A stretch of DNA of 11,418 bases, taken from contig CANRML010000036.1 of NCBI GenBank assembly GCA_947631725.1, positions 1-11,418 on the forward strand. The letters are read 5' to 3'. The position numbers and the translations under genes were made by a program. How positions within the stretch are numbered: position 1 is the first letter of the stretch; every line of letters starts with the position of its first letter. Source of the stretch: an uncultured Clostridia bacterium. GTDB taxonomy: Bacteria > Bacillota > Clostridia > TANB77 > CAG-508. The notes under the pieces are model-generated. The model did not search any database. It was not told the origin of the DNA and saw nothing but the letters and a program-made list of their open reading frames with translations. Of this stretch, positions 1-6,494 are shown one piece after another.

Positions 1-294
1 TTAGATGACTTTATTAAAATTGCAAAAGACATGCTAAAAGATAAAGGAGAACTATATATGGTACATCATCCTGAAAGATTAGTTGATATTTTTTCATCTA
101 TGAGGAAATATCAAATAGAGCCAAAAGAAATACGTTTTGTTTGTTCAAAAGAAGGAGAAACGCCAAAACTTGTTTTAATAAAAGGAATAAAAAATGCAAG
201 TCCATTTTTAAAGATAATACCTAATTTATATATTTATCAAAAAAATGGAGAATACACACAAGAAATCAAGGATATGTATGAGGGAGGAAAGTGA
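1..294 (+). CDS. trmN6: tRNA1(Val) (adenine(37)-N6)-methyltransferase family protein, C-terminal part (5' end outside window)
   Basis: The frame is open from base 1, so this is the last ~97 codons of a larger gene; the ATG at 31 is internal. Visible are a helix (DDFIKIAKDMLKDKGELYMVHHPERL) shortened here to its pattern, followed by EIRFVCSKEGETPKLVLIKG and a tail with NGEYTQEI before the stop. This is the typical end of the COG4123 (YabB/TrmN6) SAM-dependent methyltransferases, where the KE-G---LVLI strand closes the Rossmann-like fold. The SAM motif and catalytic NPPY motif lie upstream of the window and cannot be checked. In Bacillus the same gene precedes rsmI and abrB, as here. It ends 4 bases before the rsmI start, so the two are probably co-transcribed. 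Identity rests on the C-terminal pattern plus synteny; exact tRNA target is inferred from the family name. Confidence 0.8.
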   Translation, partial: LDDFIKIAKDMLKDKGELYMVHHPERLVDIFSSMRKYQIEPKEIRFVCSKEGETPKLVLIKGIKNASPFLKIIPNLYIYQKNGEYTQEIKDMYEGGK

Positions 295-298
295 TTAC

Positions 299-1129
299 AT
301 GGAATATGGAATATTATATATTGTTGCAACACCAATTGGAAATTTAGAAGATATTACATATAGAGCAATTCGTACTTTACAAGAAGTTGATATAATTGCA
401 GCAGAAGATACAAGACATACACTTAAATTATTAAATCATTATAATATCACTAAACATTTAATAAGTTATCACCGTCATAATGAAGAAACAAAATCAGAAG
501 AACTAATTTCAAAATTAAAAGAAGGTAAAAAAATTGCATTAGTATCAGATGCAGGAACACCTGGAATTTGTGACCCAGGAGAGCAAATAATTCATAGATG
601 CTTAGAAGAAGGAATAAAAATTATTCCAATTCCTGGAGCATGTGCTTTTGTTAATGCGCTAATTTGCTCAGGATTAGAAACACAAAGCTTTTTATTTCTT
701 GGATTTTTGCCATTGAATAAAAAAAATAGAAATCAAAAGTTAGAACAAATAAAAAGCAGTGAACAAACAGTTATGATATATGAAGCACCACATAAATTAA
801 AAACAACATTACAGGATTTAAAAGAAATTATAGGAGATAGGAAAGTAGTTATTGCAAGAGAACTAACAAAAATTCACGAGGAATTTATAAGAGGAACAAT
901 TGAAGAAATAATAGAAAAAACTGAAAATATAAAAGGTGAAATTATAATATTAATTGAAAAAGCCGAAAAAAAAGATGAAAATAAAGATTTTTCAGAAATT
1001 TCATTAGAAGAACATTTTTCATATTACGAAAAACAAGGAATAGATAAAAAAGAAATTATAAAAAAAATTGCAAAAGACAGAAATGTTTCTAAAAATGAAA
1101 TATATATGTGTTTTTGTAATAAAAACTAA
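299..1129 (+). CDS. rsmI: 16S rRNA (cytidine(1402)-2'-O)-methyltransferase RsmI
   Basis: RsmI uses SAM to methylate the ribose 2'-OH of C1402 in the decoding centre of 16S rRNA. The 276-residue product has the tetrapyrrole-methylase-fold signatures in order: IVATPIGNLEDIT (8-20), AAEDTRHT (34-41), VSDAGTPGICDPG (82-94), PIPGACA (110-116), FLGFLP (133-138), YEAPHKL (161-167), then VIARELTKIHEEF. A lysine-rich C-terminal helical segment (KKEIIKKIAKDRNVSKNEIY) resembles the small HTH found at the end of this family. Length is close to the Bacillus protein (about 290). An in-frame ATG lies at 245, but it would overlap the upstream gene by 50 bases; ATG 299 follows GGAGG (283-287) at a good distance and puts the first motif at residue 8. 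Terminates in a hairpin shared with abrB. Confidence 0.95.
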   Translation: MEYGILYIVATPIGNLEDITYRAIRTLQEVDIIAAEDTRHTLKLLNHYNITKHLISYHRHNEETKSEELISKLKEGKKIALVSDAGTPGICDPGEQIIHRCLEEGIKIIPIPGACAFVNALICSGLETQSFLFLGFLPLNKKNRNQKLEQIKSSEQTVMIYEAPHKLKTTLQDLKEIIGDRKVVIARELTKIHEEFIRGTIEEIIEKTENIKGEIIILIEKAEKKDENKDFSEISLEEHFSYYEKQGIDKKEIIKKIAKDRNVSKNEIYMCFCNKN

Positions 1130-1130
1130 A

Positions 1131-1180
1131 AAGGTTTTGAACTATACTGAAAAGTATAATTCAAAACCACTTTTTATTTT
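1131..1180. terminator. bidirectional intrinsic terminator between rsmI and abrB
   Basis: GGTTTTGAA (1133-1141) pairs with TTCAAAACC (1160-1168), and the stem continues with TATACT (1143-1148) and AGTATA (1153-1158) around a GAAA loop; one C/A mismatch interrupts it. On the plus strand the stem is followed by CTTTTTATTTT; on the minus strand the A-rich 1121-1132 gives a U tract, so it serves the two convergent genes. Confidence 0.9.
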
Positions 1181-1428
1181 GTTTCCTGTAAATCAGAGAT
1201 GCTTTTAACACATTTTGGACAAAGCAATTTGCCTTTATAATCTATAAGATTTCTCGTATTTCCACAGAACACACAATTTGGTTGAAATTTTTTTAAGATA
1301 ATAGAAGAACCTTCTACATATATTTCTACTGGATCTTTTTCTGCTATATTAAGTTTTGTTCTTAATTCAATTGGAAGAACAATTCTACCAAGTTCATCCA
1401 TTTTTCTTATAATACCTGTTGATTTCAT
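1174..1428 (-). CDS. abrB: AbrB/SpoVT-family transition-state regulator with C-terminal Cys4 motif
   Basis: Residues 1-47 form a classic AbrB-type swapped-hairpin DNA-binding domain: MKSTGIIRKMDELGRIVLPI, ELRTKLNIAEKDPVEIYV and IILKKFQP. Bacillus AbrB is a DNA-binding repressor of post-exponential genes, itself repressed by Spo0A~P; that role is by homology. After the domain the protein has Cys52-x2-Cys55 (CVFCGN) and Cys70-x2-Cys73 (CPKC), a Cys4 arrangement likely to hold Zn and seen in clostridial AbrB relatives rather than the Bacillus protein. 84 residues, complete. Start supported by AGGAGG (1434-1439) just upstream on the minus strand. Own promoter at 1467-1495. Stop lies within the terminator shared with rsmI. 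Confidence 0.92.
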   Translation of the reverse strand: MKSTGIIRKMDELGRIVLPIELRTKLNIAEKDPVEIYVEGSSIILKKFQPNCVFCGNTRNLIDYKGKLLCPKCVKSISDLQETK

Positions 1429-1466
1429 AATCCCCTCCTAATGTTGATATTTTGTAATCCCTTAAC

Positions 1467-1495
1467 AGTATATCATAAATTAAATATTAGGTCAA
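1467..1495 (-). promoter_or_regulatory. sigma-A-type promoter of abrB
   Basis: Read on the minus strand: TTGACC (1490-1495), 17-base spacer, TATACT (1467-1472). Transcription would start near 1460, about 30 bases upstream of the abrB start codon. I found no Spo0A box (TGTCGAA) near it. Confidence 0.8.
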
Positions 1496-1588
1496 TATGT
1501 AACAAAATGAGTTTAAAACCGAGTAAAATAGTGCGAAAATCAAAGAATAAAAAAATTTTAATTGAATAAATTTTAAAGGGTGAGAGTA

Positions 1589-2167
1589 TTGCTAAATACA
1601 ATTTGGCCAATTTTTATTATTCTATCATTTTCGTTTGCTATATTTTCAGGAAATATAGACAAACTTAATCAAAATATTTTTTCAAGTGCAGAAGAAGCAG
1701 TTACTTTATGTATTACATTATTAGGCACAATGTGTTTGTGGGATGGAATTATGAAAATAGCATCTGAAACTACAATTATTAAAAAATTAACCAAGTTTTT
1801 ATCACCATTAATCAATAAACTTTTTCCAGAATTAAAAAATGATGAAGAAATAAAAAAAGAAATATCGATGAATATGGTAGCAAATATTTTAGGGCTAGGA
1901 AATGCAGCAACACCTTTAGGGATTAAAGCAATGAAATCAATGCAAGAAAAAAATTTAGATAAAAAAACTTTAACAAATTCAATGGCAATATTAATTGTAT
2001 TAAATACTGCATCAATTCAAATAATTCCAACAACAGTTATTGCAATTAGAAGCTCTTTAGGCTCTCAAAATCCAACAGCTATTATTTTTCCAGTATGGAT
2101 AGCAACAATATGTGCAGCAATAGCAGGAATAACAGCAACAAAACTATTTATAAAATGGGGGAAATGA
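1589..2167 (+). CDS. spmA: spore maturation protein SpmA
   Basis: SpmA is an integral membrane protein of the nucleoside-recognition/Gate-domain family, required in Bacillus with SpmB for full dehydration of the spore core. The product is strongly hydrophobic with an N-terminal membrane segment (LNTIWPIFIILSFSFAIF), a second at about residues 38-56 (TLCITLLGTMCLWDGIM), the Gate-like stretch NILGLGNAATPLGIKAMKSM and a hydrophobic C-terminal half ending in FIKWGK. Length with the TTG start is 192 residues (Bacillus about 196). A GTG at 1580 is in frame but its AAAGG lies right against it; TTG 1589 is better placed behind AAAGGGTGAG (1576-1585) and gives the family-like MLN-IW N terminus. Followed after one base by spmB. 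I see no convincing sporulation sigma promoter upstream. Confidence 0.92.
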   Translation: MLNTIWPIFIILSFSFAIFSGNIDKLNQNIFSSAEEAVTLCITLLGTMCLWDGIMKIASETTIIKKLTKFLSPLINKLFPELKNDEEIKKEISMNMVANILGLGNAATPLGIKAMKSMQEKNLDKKTLTNSMAILIVLNTASIQIIPTTVIAIRSSLGSQNPTAIIFPVWIATICAAIAGITATKLFIKWGK

Positions 2168-2168
2168 T

Positions 2169-2699
2169 ATGCAATTTATTAATTTTATTTCTAATATTGC
2201 AATGCCACTAATTATTTTAATCATTGTTATGTATGCATTTATGGAAAAAATAAAAATATTTGATACCTTTTTAATAGGTGCAAAAGAAGGAATAAATATA
2301 GTAATAACAATTTTTCCTACATTAGTTGGGCTATTTTTAGCAATAGGAGCATTAAGAAGTTCTGGAATACTAGATTGTATTGTCCATTTTATTTCTCCAA
2401 TTTTAAATCAATTTAATTTTCCAACAGATATTATGCCATTAGCATTAATAAGACCAATTTCAGGTAGTAGTTCTATAGCAGTTGCAACAAATATAATGAA
2501 AACATTTGGAGTAGATAGTCAAATAGGGATGATGGCAGCTGTAATTATGGGATCTACTGAAACAACTGTATACACTATTGCAGTATATACTTCTAGTGTC
2601 GGAGTTAAGAAAACAAGATTTGTTTTATGGGCTGCTTTAATTGCAGACTTTGTTGGAATCTCAACAAGTATAATCATATGCAAAATGCTAGCAATGTAA
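2169..2699 (+). CDS. spmB: spore maturation protein SpmB
   Basis: Partner of SpmA, second Gate-domain membrane protein of the pair (176 residues; Bacillus about 178). Hydrophobic segments near residues 8-24 (AMPLIILIIVMYAFM), 45-63 (ITIFPTLVGLFLAIGAL) and the C terminus (FVLWAALIADFVGISTSIIIC). The conserved core LIRPISGSSSIAVATNIMK and MMAAVIMGSTETTVYTIAVY, typical of SpmB, is present. Begins one base after the spmA stop with the GGGGG run inside the spmA end (2156-2161) as ribosome binding site, so the two are translationally close and surely one operon. No clear terminator follows before the murA promoter. Confidence 0.94.
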   Translation: MQFINFISNIAMPLIILIIVMYAFMEKIKIFDTFLIGAKEGINIVITIFPTLVGLFLAIGALRSSGILDCIVHFISPILNQFNFPTDIMPLALIRPISGSSSIAVATNIMKTFGVDSQIGMMAAVIMGSTETTVYTIAVYTSSVGVKKTRFVLWAALIADFVGISTSIIICKMLAM

Positions 2700-2729
2700 G
2701 AAATACTCTAGTAAAGATATAAAAAACTA

Positions 2730-2758
2730 TTGCAAATATTCGTAGTTTATGGTATATT
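2730..2758 (+). promoter_or_regulatory. sigma-A-type promoter of murA-walJ-rlmH
   Basis: TTGCAA (2730-2735), 17-base spacer, TATATT (2753-2758), ending 30 bases before the murA start codon. It lets the wall operon be transcribed independently of the sporulation pair upstream. Confidence 0.65.
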
Positions 2759-2788
2759 TTAATCACAAATAATCAGGGGGTAATTTCA

Positions 2789-4048
2789 TTGGAAAAATTA
2801 GTAATAAAAGGACCTACTCCTTTAATGGGAGAAGTAAAAATTAACGGAGCAAAAAATGCAGCAGTAGCGATTTTACCTGCAACACTACTAATTGATGGAG
2901 TTTGCACAATTGAAAATTTACCACATATTAGTGATGTTATGATATCTTGTGAAATATTAGAAAAATTAGGAGCAAAAATTACATGGAATAATAAAAACTC
3001 TGTTACGATAGATACAAGAAATATACATACAACAAAAGCACCAATAGATTTAACAAGTAAATTTAGAGCTTCTTATTATATAATAGGATCTATGTTAGGT
3101 AGAAAAAAAGAAATAGAAGTTGGGATGCCAGGTGGATGCCAATTAGGAGCAAGACCAATAGACCAACATGTTAAAGGATTTGAAATGCTAGGAGCAGAAG
3201 TAACTGTTGGTAATGGTACTATTTTTGCAACAGCAGATAAACTTGTAGGAAATTCAATTTATATGGATATAGTATCTGTAGGTGCAACAATAAATATTAT
3301 GCTAGCAGCAACACTTGCAGAAGGCACAACAACAATTGATAATGCGGCAAAAGAACCTCATATTGTAGATGTTGCAAATTTTTTAAATACTATGGGGGCG
3401 GATATTCGTGGAGCAGGTACAGATGTAATAAAAATAAACGGAGTAAAAAAACTAAAAGGAAATGCTACATATTCTGTAGTTCCTGACCAGATTGAGGCAG
3501 GTACTTTTATGCTAGCAGCAGTAGCAACAAGAGGAGATTTACTTATTAAAAATTGTATTACCAAACACTTAGATTCAATTACTGCAAAAATTATTGAAGT
3601 TGGTGGAATTGTTGAAGACTATGGAGACAGTTTAAGAGTATGTTGTAAAAAAAGACCAACAAAAGCAAATATAAAAACATTACCACATCCAGGATTTCCA
3701 ACAGATTTACAACCACAAATGGGTGTAGTATTGTCTTTAGCAAATGGGACAAGTATTATAAATGAAAGTATATGGGAATCGAGATTTCAATATACACAAG
3801 AATTAAATAAAATGGGAGCTAAAATCACAGCACAAGGAAAAACAGCTATTTTTGAAGGTGTTGAAAAATTAAGTGGAGCCCCTGTATATTCAACAGATTT
3901 ACGTGCTGGAGCAGCACTAATTATTGCTGGAGCAGCAGCAGAAGGTACAACAGAAATATATAATTTAGAGCATATAGACAGAGGATATGAAAACATAGAA
4001 GAAAGATTTAGAAATATTGGAGCACAAATTGAAAGAGTAAAAGAATAG
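2789..4048 (+). CDS. murA: UDP-N-acetylglucosamine 1-carboxyvinyltransferase MurA
   Basis: Cytoplasmic enzyme of the first committed step of peptidoglycan synthesis: enolpyruvyl transfer from PEP to UDP-GlcNAc. The 419-residue product is full length for the EPSP-synthase/MurA two-domain fold. Key positions are visible: Lys22-Asn23 in NGAKNAA, Cys117 in GGCQLGARPIDQH (the nucleophile attacked by fosfomycin), Asp306 in FPTDLQPQM, Arg372 in STDLRAGAALIIAG and Arg398 in HIDRGYENI. Having Cys rather than Asp at 117 predicts fosfomycin sensitivity, as far as the target goes. Start is TTG 2789, chosen because AGGGGG (2775-2780) sits 8 bases upstream and no in-frame ATG exists until the LMGE motif. 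Followed after 21 bases by walJ. Many Bacillota carry two MurA paralogues; which one this is cannot be told here. Confidence 0.97.
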   Translation: MEKLVIKGPTPLMGEVKINGAKNAAVAILPATLLIDGVCTIENLPHISDVMISCEILEKLGAKITWNNKNSVTIDTRNIHTTKAPIDLTSKFRASYYIIGSMLGRKKEIEVGMPGGCQLGARPIDQHVKGFEMLGAEVTVGNGTIFATADKLVGNSIYMDIVSVGATINIMLAATLAEGTTTIDNAAKEPHIVDVANFLNTMGADIRGAGTDVIKINGVKKLKGNATYSVVPDQIEAGTFMLAAVATRGDLLIKNCITKHLDSITAKIIEVGGIVEDYGDSLRVCCKKRPTKANIKTLPHPGFPTDLQPQMGVVLSLANGTSIINESIWESRFQYTQELNKMGAKITAQGKTAIFEGVEKLSGAPVYSTDLRAGAALIIAGAAAEGTTEIYNLEHIDRGYENIEERFRNIGAQIERVKE

Positions 4049-4069
4049 TATACAAAGGAAGTAAAAATT

Positions 4070-4858
4070 ATGTTGAATTTTTATAGTTTATTCAGCGGTA
4101 GTAGTGGAAATAGTTTATTTATAAAATCAGAAAATACAAAATTACTAGTAGATGTAGGAGTTAGTTCAAAAAAAGTAGAAAATGCATTATTAGATTTGGA
4201 TATTGCTCCAAATGAAATAGACGGAATACTAATTACTCATGAACATACAGACCATATACAAGGACTAGGAACATTTGCAAAAAAATTTGATATACCAGTT
4301 TTTGCAAATAAGAAAACATTTGATGCTATGCCAAAACAAAAGGAAAAAATACCAGAAAAAAATATTCATATATTTACAATAGAAGAAAAATTTGAAATAA
4401 ATGATTTAGAAATAAAACCATTTAGTATTCCTCATGATGCTGTAAATCCTTGTGGATTTAATATTTCAAAAGGAAACAAAAAAATGAGCATTGCAACAGA
4501 CATTGGACATATGACAACAGGAATTTTAAAAAATTTGCAAGAAAGTAGTTTTATTTTACTAGAATCCAATTATGAACCAGAAGTTTTAATGTATTCACAT
4601 TATCCATATATATTAAAAAGCCGTATTGCAGGACCCACAGGACATTTGTCAAACGAAGAGGCTGGAAAAACTATTTCGCAATTACTTAATTGTAACTTAA
4701 AACAAGTTATGTTAGGACATCTAAGTAAAGAAAGCAATTTTCCAGAACTTGCATATAAAACAGTAGTAGAACAACTAATAAAAAATAATTATAAAGAAAA
4801 TTCATTATCACTTTCTATTGCTGGAAGAGATACAACAAGTAAAGAAATTTGTGTTTAG
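4070..4858 (+). CDS. walJ: WalJ/YycJ-family metallo-beta-lactamase-fold hydrolase
   Basis: Member of the metallo-beta-lactamase fold family known as YycJ/WalJ, usually linked to the WalRK cell-wall regulon and implicated in coordinating division or DNA metabolism; molecular substrate not settled. 262 residues. Metal ligands: HEHTDH at 57-62, then His in SIPHDAVNPCGF, Asp in IATDIGH, and a final His in MLGHLSKESN. The N-terminal SLFSGSSGNSLFI and the GPTGHLSNEEA block are characteristic of this family and separate it from glyoxalases and RNase J. The start follows AAAGGAAG at 8 bases. walRK-walHI are not adjacent here; instead the gene lies between murA and rlmH. Its stop codon is embedded in the rlmH ribosome binding site, indicating tight coupling. 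Confidence 0.93.
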   Translation: MLNFYSLFSGSSGNSLFIKSENTKLLVDVGVSSKKVENALLDLDIAPNEIDGILITHEHTDHIQGLGTFAKKFDIPVFANKKTFDAMPKQKEKIPEKNIHIFTIEEKFEINDLEIKPFSIPHDAVNPCGFNISKGNKKMSIATDIGHMTTGILKNLQESSFILLESNYEPEVLMYSHYPYILKSRIAGPTGHLSNEEAGKTISQLLNCNLKQVMLGHLSKESNFPELAYKTVVEQLIKNNYKENSLSLSIAGRDTTSKEICV

Positions 4859-4867
4859 GAGATATTT

Positions 4868-5347
4868 ATGCTTACAATTAATATTATTTGTATTGGAAAA
4901 TTACGAGAACAATATTTAAAAGATGCAATAGAAGAATATAGTAAAAGATTATCTAAATATTGCAAATTAAATATTATTGAATTACCAGATGAAAAAATCC
5001 CTGATAAGGCAACAGAAAATGAAGGCAAAATAATTAAAGAAAAAGAGTGCAACAATATTATAAAGCATCTTCCAAAAGATAGTTATTTAATATGTTTAGA
5101 TTTAAAAGGTAAACAACTTTCTTCTGAAGAATTTGCTAAAACAATTGATACACTCTCACTTACGACAAGTTCCATCTCTTTTATTATTGGAGGTTCTTTA
5201 GGGATAACAACAAATCTTCTAGAAATGTGTAATAGTTCAATATCTTTTTCAAAATTAACATTTCCACATCAATTAATTCGTGTATTTCTTTTAGAACAAA
5301 TTTTTAGGAGTTTTAAAATTTTAAATGGTGAAACTTATCATAAATAA
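4868..5347 (+). CDS. rlmH: 23S rRNA (pseudouridine(1915)-N3)-methyltransferase RlmH
   Basis: SPOUT-class methyltransferase that methylates pseudouridine 1915 in helix 69 of 23S rRNA on assembled ribosomes. Exactly 159 residues, the standard family length. N terminus INIICIGKLREQYLKDAIEEY; SAM-binding knot with FIIGGSLG (106-112); C-terminal block SKLTFPHQLIRVFLLEQIFR and the terminal NGETYHK, which contributes to the active site. AGGAGA overlaps the walJ stop (4857-4862), 5 bases before ATG 4868. Nothing about the gene is unusual. Transcription most likely ends at the hairpin 5516-5553, about 170 bases downstream, leaving a long 3' region that contains the inverted-repeat element described separately. 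Confidence 0.97.
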   Translation: MLTINIICIGKLREQYLKDAIEEYSKRLSKYCKLNIIELPDEKIPDKATENEGKIIKEKECNNIIKHLPKDSYLICLDLKGKQLSSEEFAKTIDTLSLTTSSISFIIGGSLGITTNLLEMCNSSISFSKLTFPHQLIRVFLLEQIFRSFKILNGETYHK

Positions 5348-5356
5348 TATATATTA

Positions 5357-5485
5357 TTGTAGAGAATATATAACGGAAATGAACGCATCTTATATAATAT
5401 ATAATAAAAGGGACTGATGCAAAATATAATTTCTTTTTTTGGGGGAAATATAAAAGAAACGAATTTTAAATAATATTCTCTACAA
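5357..5485. repeat. 129-base element closed by a 13-bp perfect inverted repeat; possible structured RNA
   Basis: The arms 5357-5369 and 5473-5485 (ttgtagagaatat and its exact reverse complement) enclose two further possible stems: GCATC (5385-5389) with GATGC (5416-5420), itself holding the TTATATA/TATATAA dyad, and TTTCTTTT (5430-5437) with AAAAGAAA (5452-5459) with GGGGG in its loop. Together they draw a three-stem junction. It could be part of an RNA transcribed from either strand, or the terminal repeats of a tiny non-coding mobile element. The inner stems are AT-rich and may be chance. I do not recognise it as a known riboswitch or as 6S RNA. Confidence 0.4.
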
Positions 5486-5515
5486 AATTAAATACAATTT
5501 AATATAACAAATAAT

Positions 5516-5553
5516 AATTTTAAAGTTTTTCAATCTGCTTTAAAATTTTTTTT
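5516..5553 (+). terminator. intrinsic terminator for the murA-walJ-rlmH transcript
   Basis: AATTTTAAAG (5516-5525) pairs perfectly with CTTTAAAATT (5538-5547) around a 12-base loop, and T8 follows (5546-5553). The stem is almost all A/T, so its efficiency is uncertain, but the T tract is on the plus strand only, fitting the upstream operon. Confidence 0.6.
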
Positions 5554-5677
5554 GCCAATTTTTTAATAATTATTTTTTTTATTATGAAAAATAAAGAAAT
5601 AAATAATAAAATTTTAATTGCCATAACTTTAATAAAATAATGAATCAATAATTAAGGACTACCCTTAACCGTTTTTG

Positions 5678-5706
5678 ATTATACTATAATTACCAATATT
5701 TGTCAA
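5678..5706 (-). promoter_or_regulatory. perfect consensus sigma-A promoter facing left into the gene-free region
   Basis: Minus strand: TTGACA (5701-5706), exactly 17 bases, TATAAT (5678-5683). Both hexamers are consensus. Transcription would start near 5671 and immediately form the small dyad TTAAGG/CCTTAA (5652-5668), then run toward 5350. It lies downstream of the spoIIR terminator, so spoIIR is not its target; no recognisable gene lies downstream on that strand. Confidence 0.7.
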
Positions 5707-5715
5707 GAAAAACTT

Positions 5716-5735
5716 TTTGACAAAATTCGACAAAA
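5716..5735 (-). promoter_or_regulatory. tandem Spo0A-box-like sites upstream of the orphan promoter
   Basis: On the minus strand TTTTGTCGAA (5726-5735) is followed directly by TTTTGTCAAA (5716-5725): two copies of the 0A-box consensus TTTTGTCRAA in the same orientation, 10 bases apart, about 10 bases upstream of the -35 hexamer. The -35 itself forms an inverted repeat with the second box (TTTGTCAA 5699-5706 and TTGACAAA 5717-5724). Tandem boxes at one helical turn suit Spo0A dimer binding; actual binding is inferred. Confidence 0.45.
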
Positions 5736-5760
5736 CGCAGTCAAGCCTAAGAGTTTCAAA

Positions 5761-5794
5761 TAAAAAAGAACAGAAATTAAATAAAATCTGCTCT
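5761..5794 (-). terminator. intrinsic terminator of spoIIR
   Basis: On the minus strand AGAGCAGA (5787-5794) pairs with TCTGTTCT (5767-5774) with one G-U pair and a 12-base loop, followed by a T6 run (complement of 5762-5767). The left arm overlaps the spoIIR stop codon. Confidence 0.75.
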
Positions 5795-6449
5795 ATTTTT
5801 TTGCTGTTATAAATCCATTACCAGCAAAAAATTCAAGTAACTTAAATTTAAAAGAAATCCCATCATTTACTTTGCTTTCTGAAACTAAAGCAAAATCTTC
5901 TTCTGTCATATTTTCCTTCAATAAATTTTTTGATTCATCTGGAACAACTCCTGAAGTTACATCAATAAAGCATAATGGTGGAAACATCACACACCACCAG
6001 TTTTGTCCTTTAGCTTCACCTATTGTAACACGTAAAGCATCATAGTATCCTGCAGGAAGAGCGATATCACCATATGTTTTTGTAGGAAATTCAAAATTTC
6101 CTATTTGTACATCTACATCATATGAATAACCATTTTCAACAATAGTTTTTTTGGCTAATTCTTTAAAATCAGATAAATGCTCACTAGCAATAGAAATAGC
6201 TTCTTCTTTTGTTTTTGTATTACTGCATAATGAATTCATATAATTTAATAAACTATCTCTTACTAGATATTTTAAATTTTGATCTTCCTTGCTATCACTG
6301 TTTGCTAAAACATGTAATCTAAAAACACTGTCACTTATTTCTGAACAAGTTGTATCTGCATAAGAAAATGCACAAACAGTTGTATATAAAAATAGTAAAA
6401 AGGTAAGTATAAGTATCATTTTTATTTTTGATTTTGTTTTATTTTTCAT
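5793..6449 (-). CDS. spoIIR: stage II sporulation protein R (SpoIIR)
   Basis: SpoIIR is the signal made in the forespore and exported to the intermembrane space, where it activates the protease SpoIIGA in the mother cell to process pro-sigma-E. The 218-residue product has a basic start and one hydrophobic signal/anchor helix (about residues 9-31, ending AFSYA), then the family blocks FRLHVLANSDSKEDQNLK (43-60), VRDSL, a LPAGYYDALRVTIGEAKGQN stretch (131-150) and the diagnostic WWCVMFPPLCFID (151-163). Both Cys in that block are present. It ends shortly after ISFKFKLLEFF. Start ATG 6449 follows AGGAGG (6456-6461). Preceded by a strong sigma-F promoter match and ended by its own hairpin, so it is a single-gene unit, as expected for a compartment-specific signal. 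Confidence 0.95.
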   Translation of the reverse strand: MKNKTKSKIKMILILTFLLFLYTTVCAFSYADTTCSEISDSVFRLHVLANSDSKEDQNLKYLVRDSLLNYMNSLCSNTKTKEEAISIASEHLSDFKELAKKTIVENGYSYDVDVQIGNFEFPTKTYGDIALPAGYYDALRVTIGEAKGQNWWCVMFPPLCFIDVTSGVVPDESKNLLKENMTEEDFALVSESKVNDGISFKFKLLEFFAGNGFITAKK

Positions 6450-6494
6450 TGATTTCCTCCTATGTACTTTTTTTGAAAAATATTCTTTACTTTA

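Larger units (their letters stand above)
5348..5760. other. gene-free, very AT-rich intergenic stretch with regulatory structure
   Basis: Between rlmH and spoIIR (facing each other) there is no ORF that looks like a known protein. It holds, left to right: an inverted-repeat-bounded element (5357-5485), a plus-strand terminator (5516-5553), low-complexity A/T runs (5555-5640), a short dyad TTAAGG/CCTTAA (5652-5668), a consensus sigma-A promoter on the minus strand (5678-5706), and Spo0A-box-like repeats (5716-5735). A 34-codon minus-strand ORF at 5520-5624 has a hydrophobic N-terminal half and a lysine-rich C-terminal half but lacks a ribosome binding site, so I do not call it a gene. Confidence 0.7.

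Noticed and set aside
1496..1588. Possible sigma-E or sigma-G promoter for spmA
   Set aside because: Expected for spmA from Bacillus, but I found no pair of boxes with acceptable sequence and spacing; only AT-rich partial matches.
3358..3996. Two antisense frames (minus strand 3358-3564 and 3787-3996) within murA
   Set aside because: They lie wholly inside a well-supported murA, have no ribosome binding site and encode Ser/Pro/Ala-rich sequence typical of shadow frames.
5380..5425. Minus-strand TTGCAT-N17-TATTAT promoter-like sequence
   Set aside because: Falls inside the inverted-repeat element and would read antisense into rlmH; such matches are common by chance in this AT-rich sequence.
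5348..5760. 6S RNA, tmRNA or a known riboswitch in the gap
   Set aside because: I looked for conserved cores and closing stems of these RNAs on both strands and recognised none.
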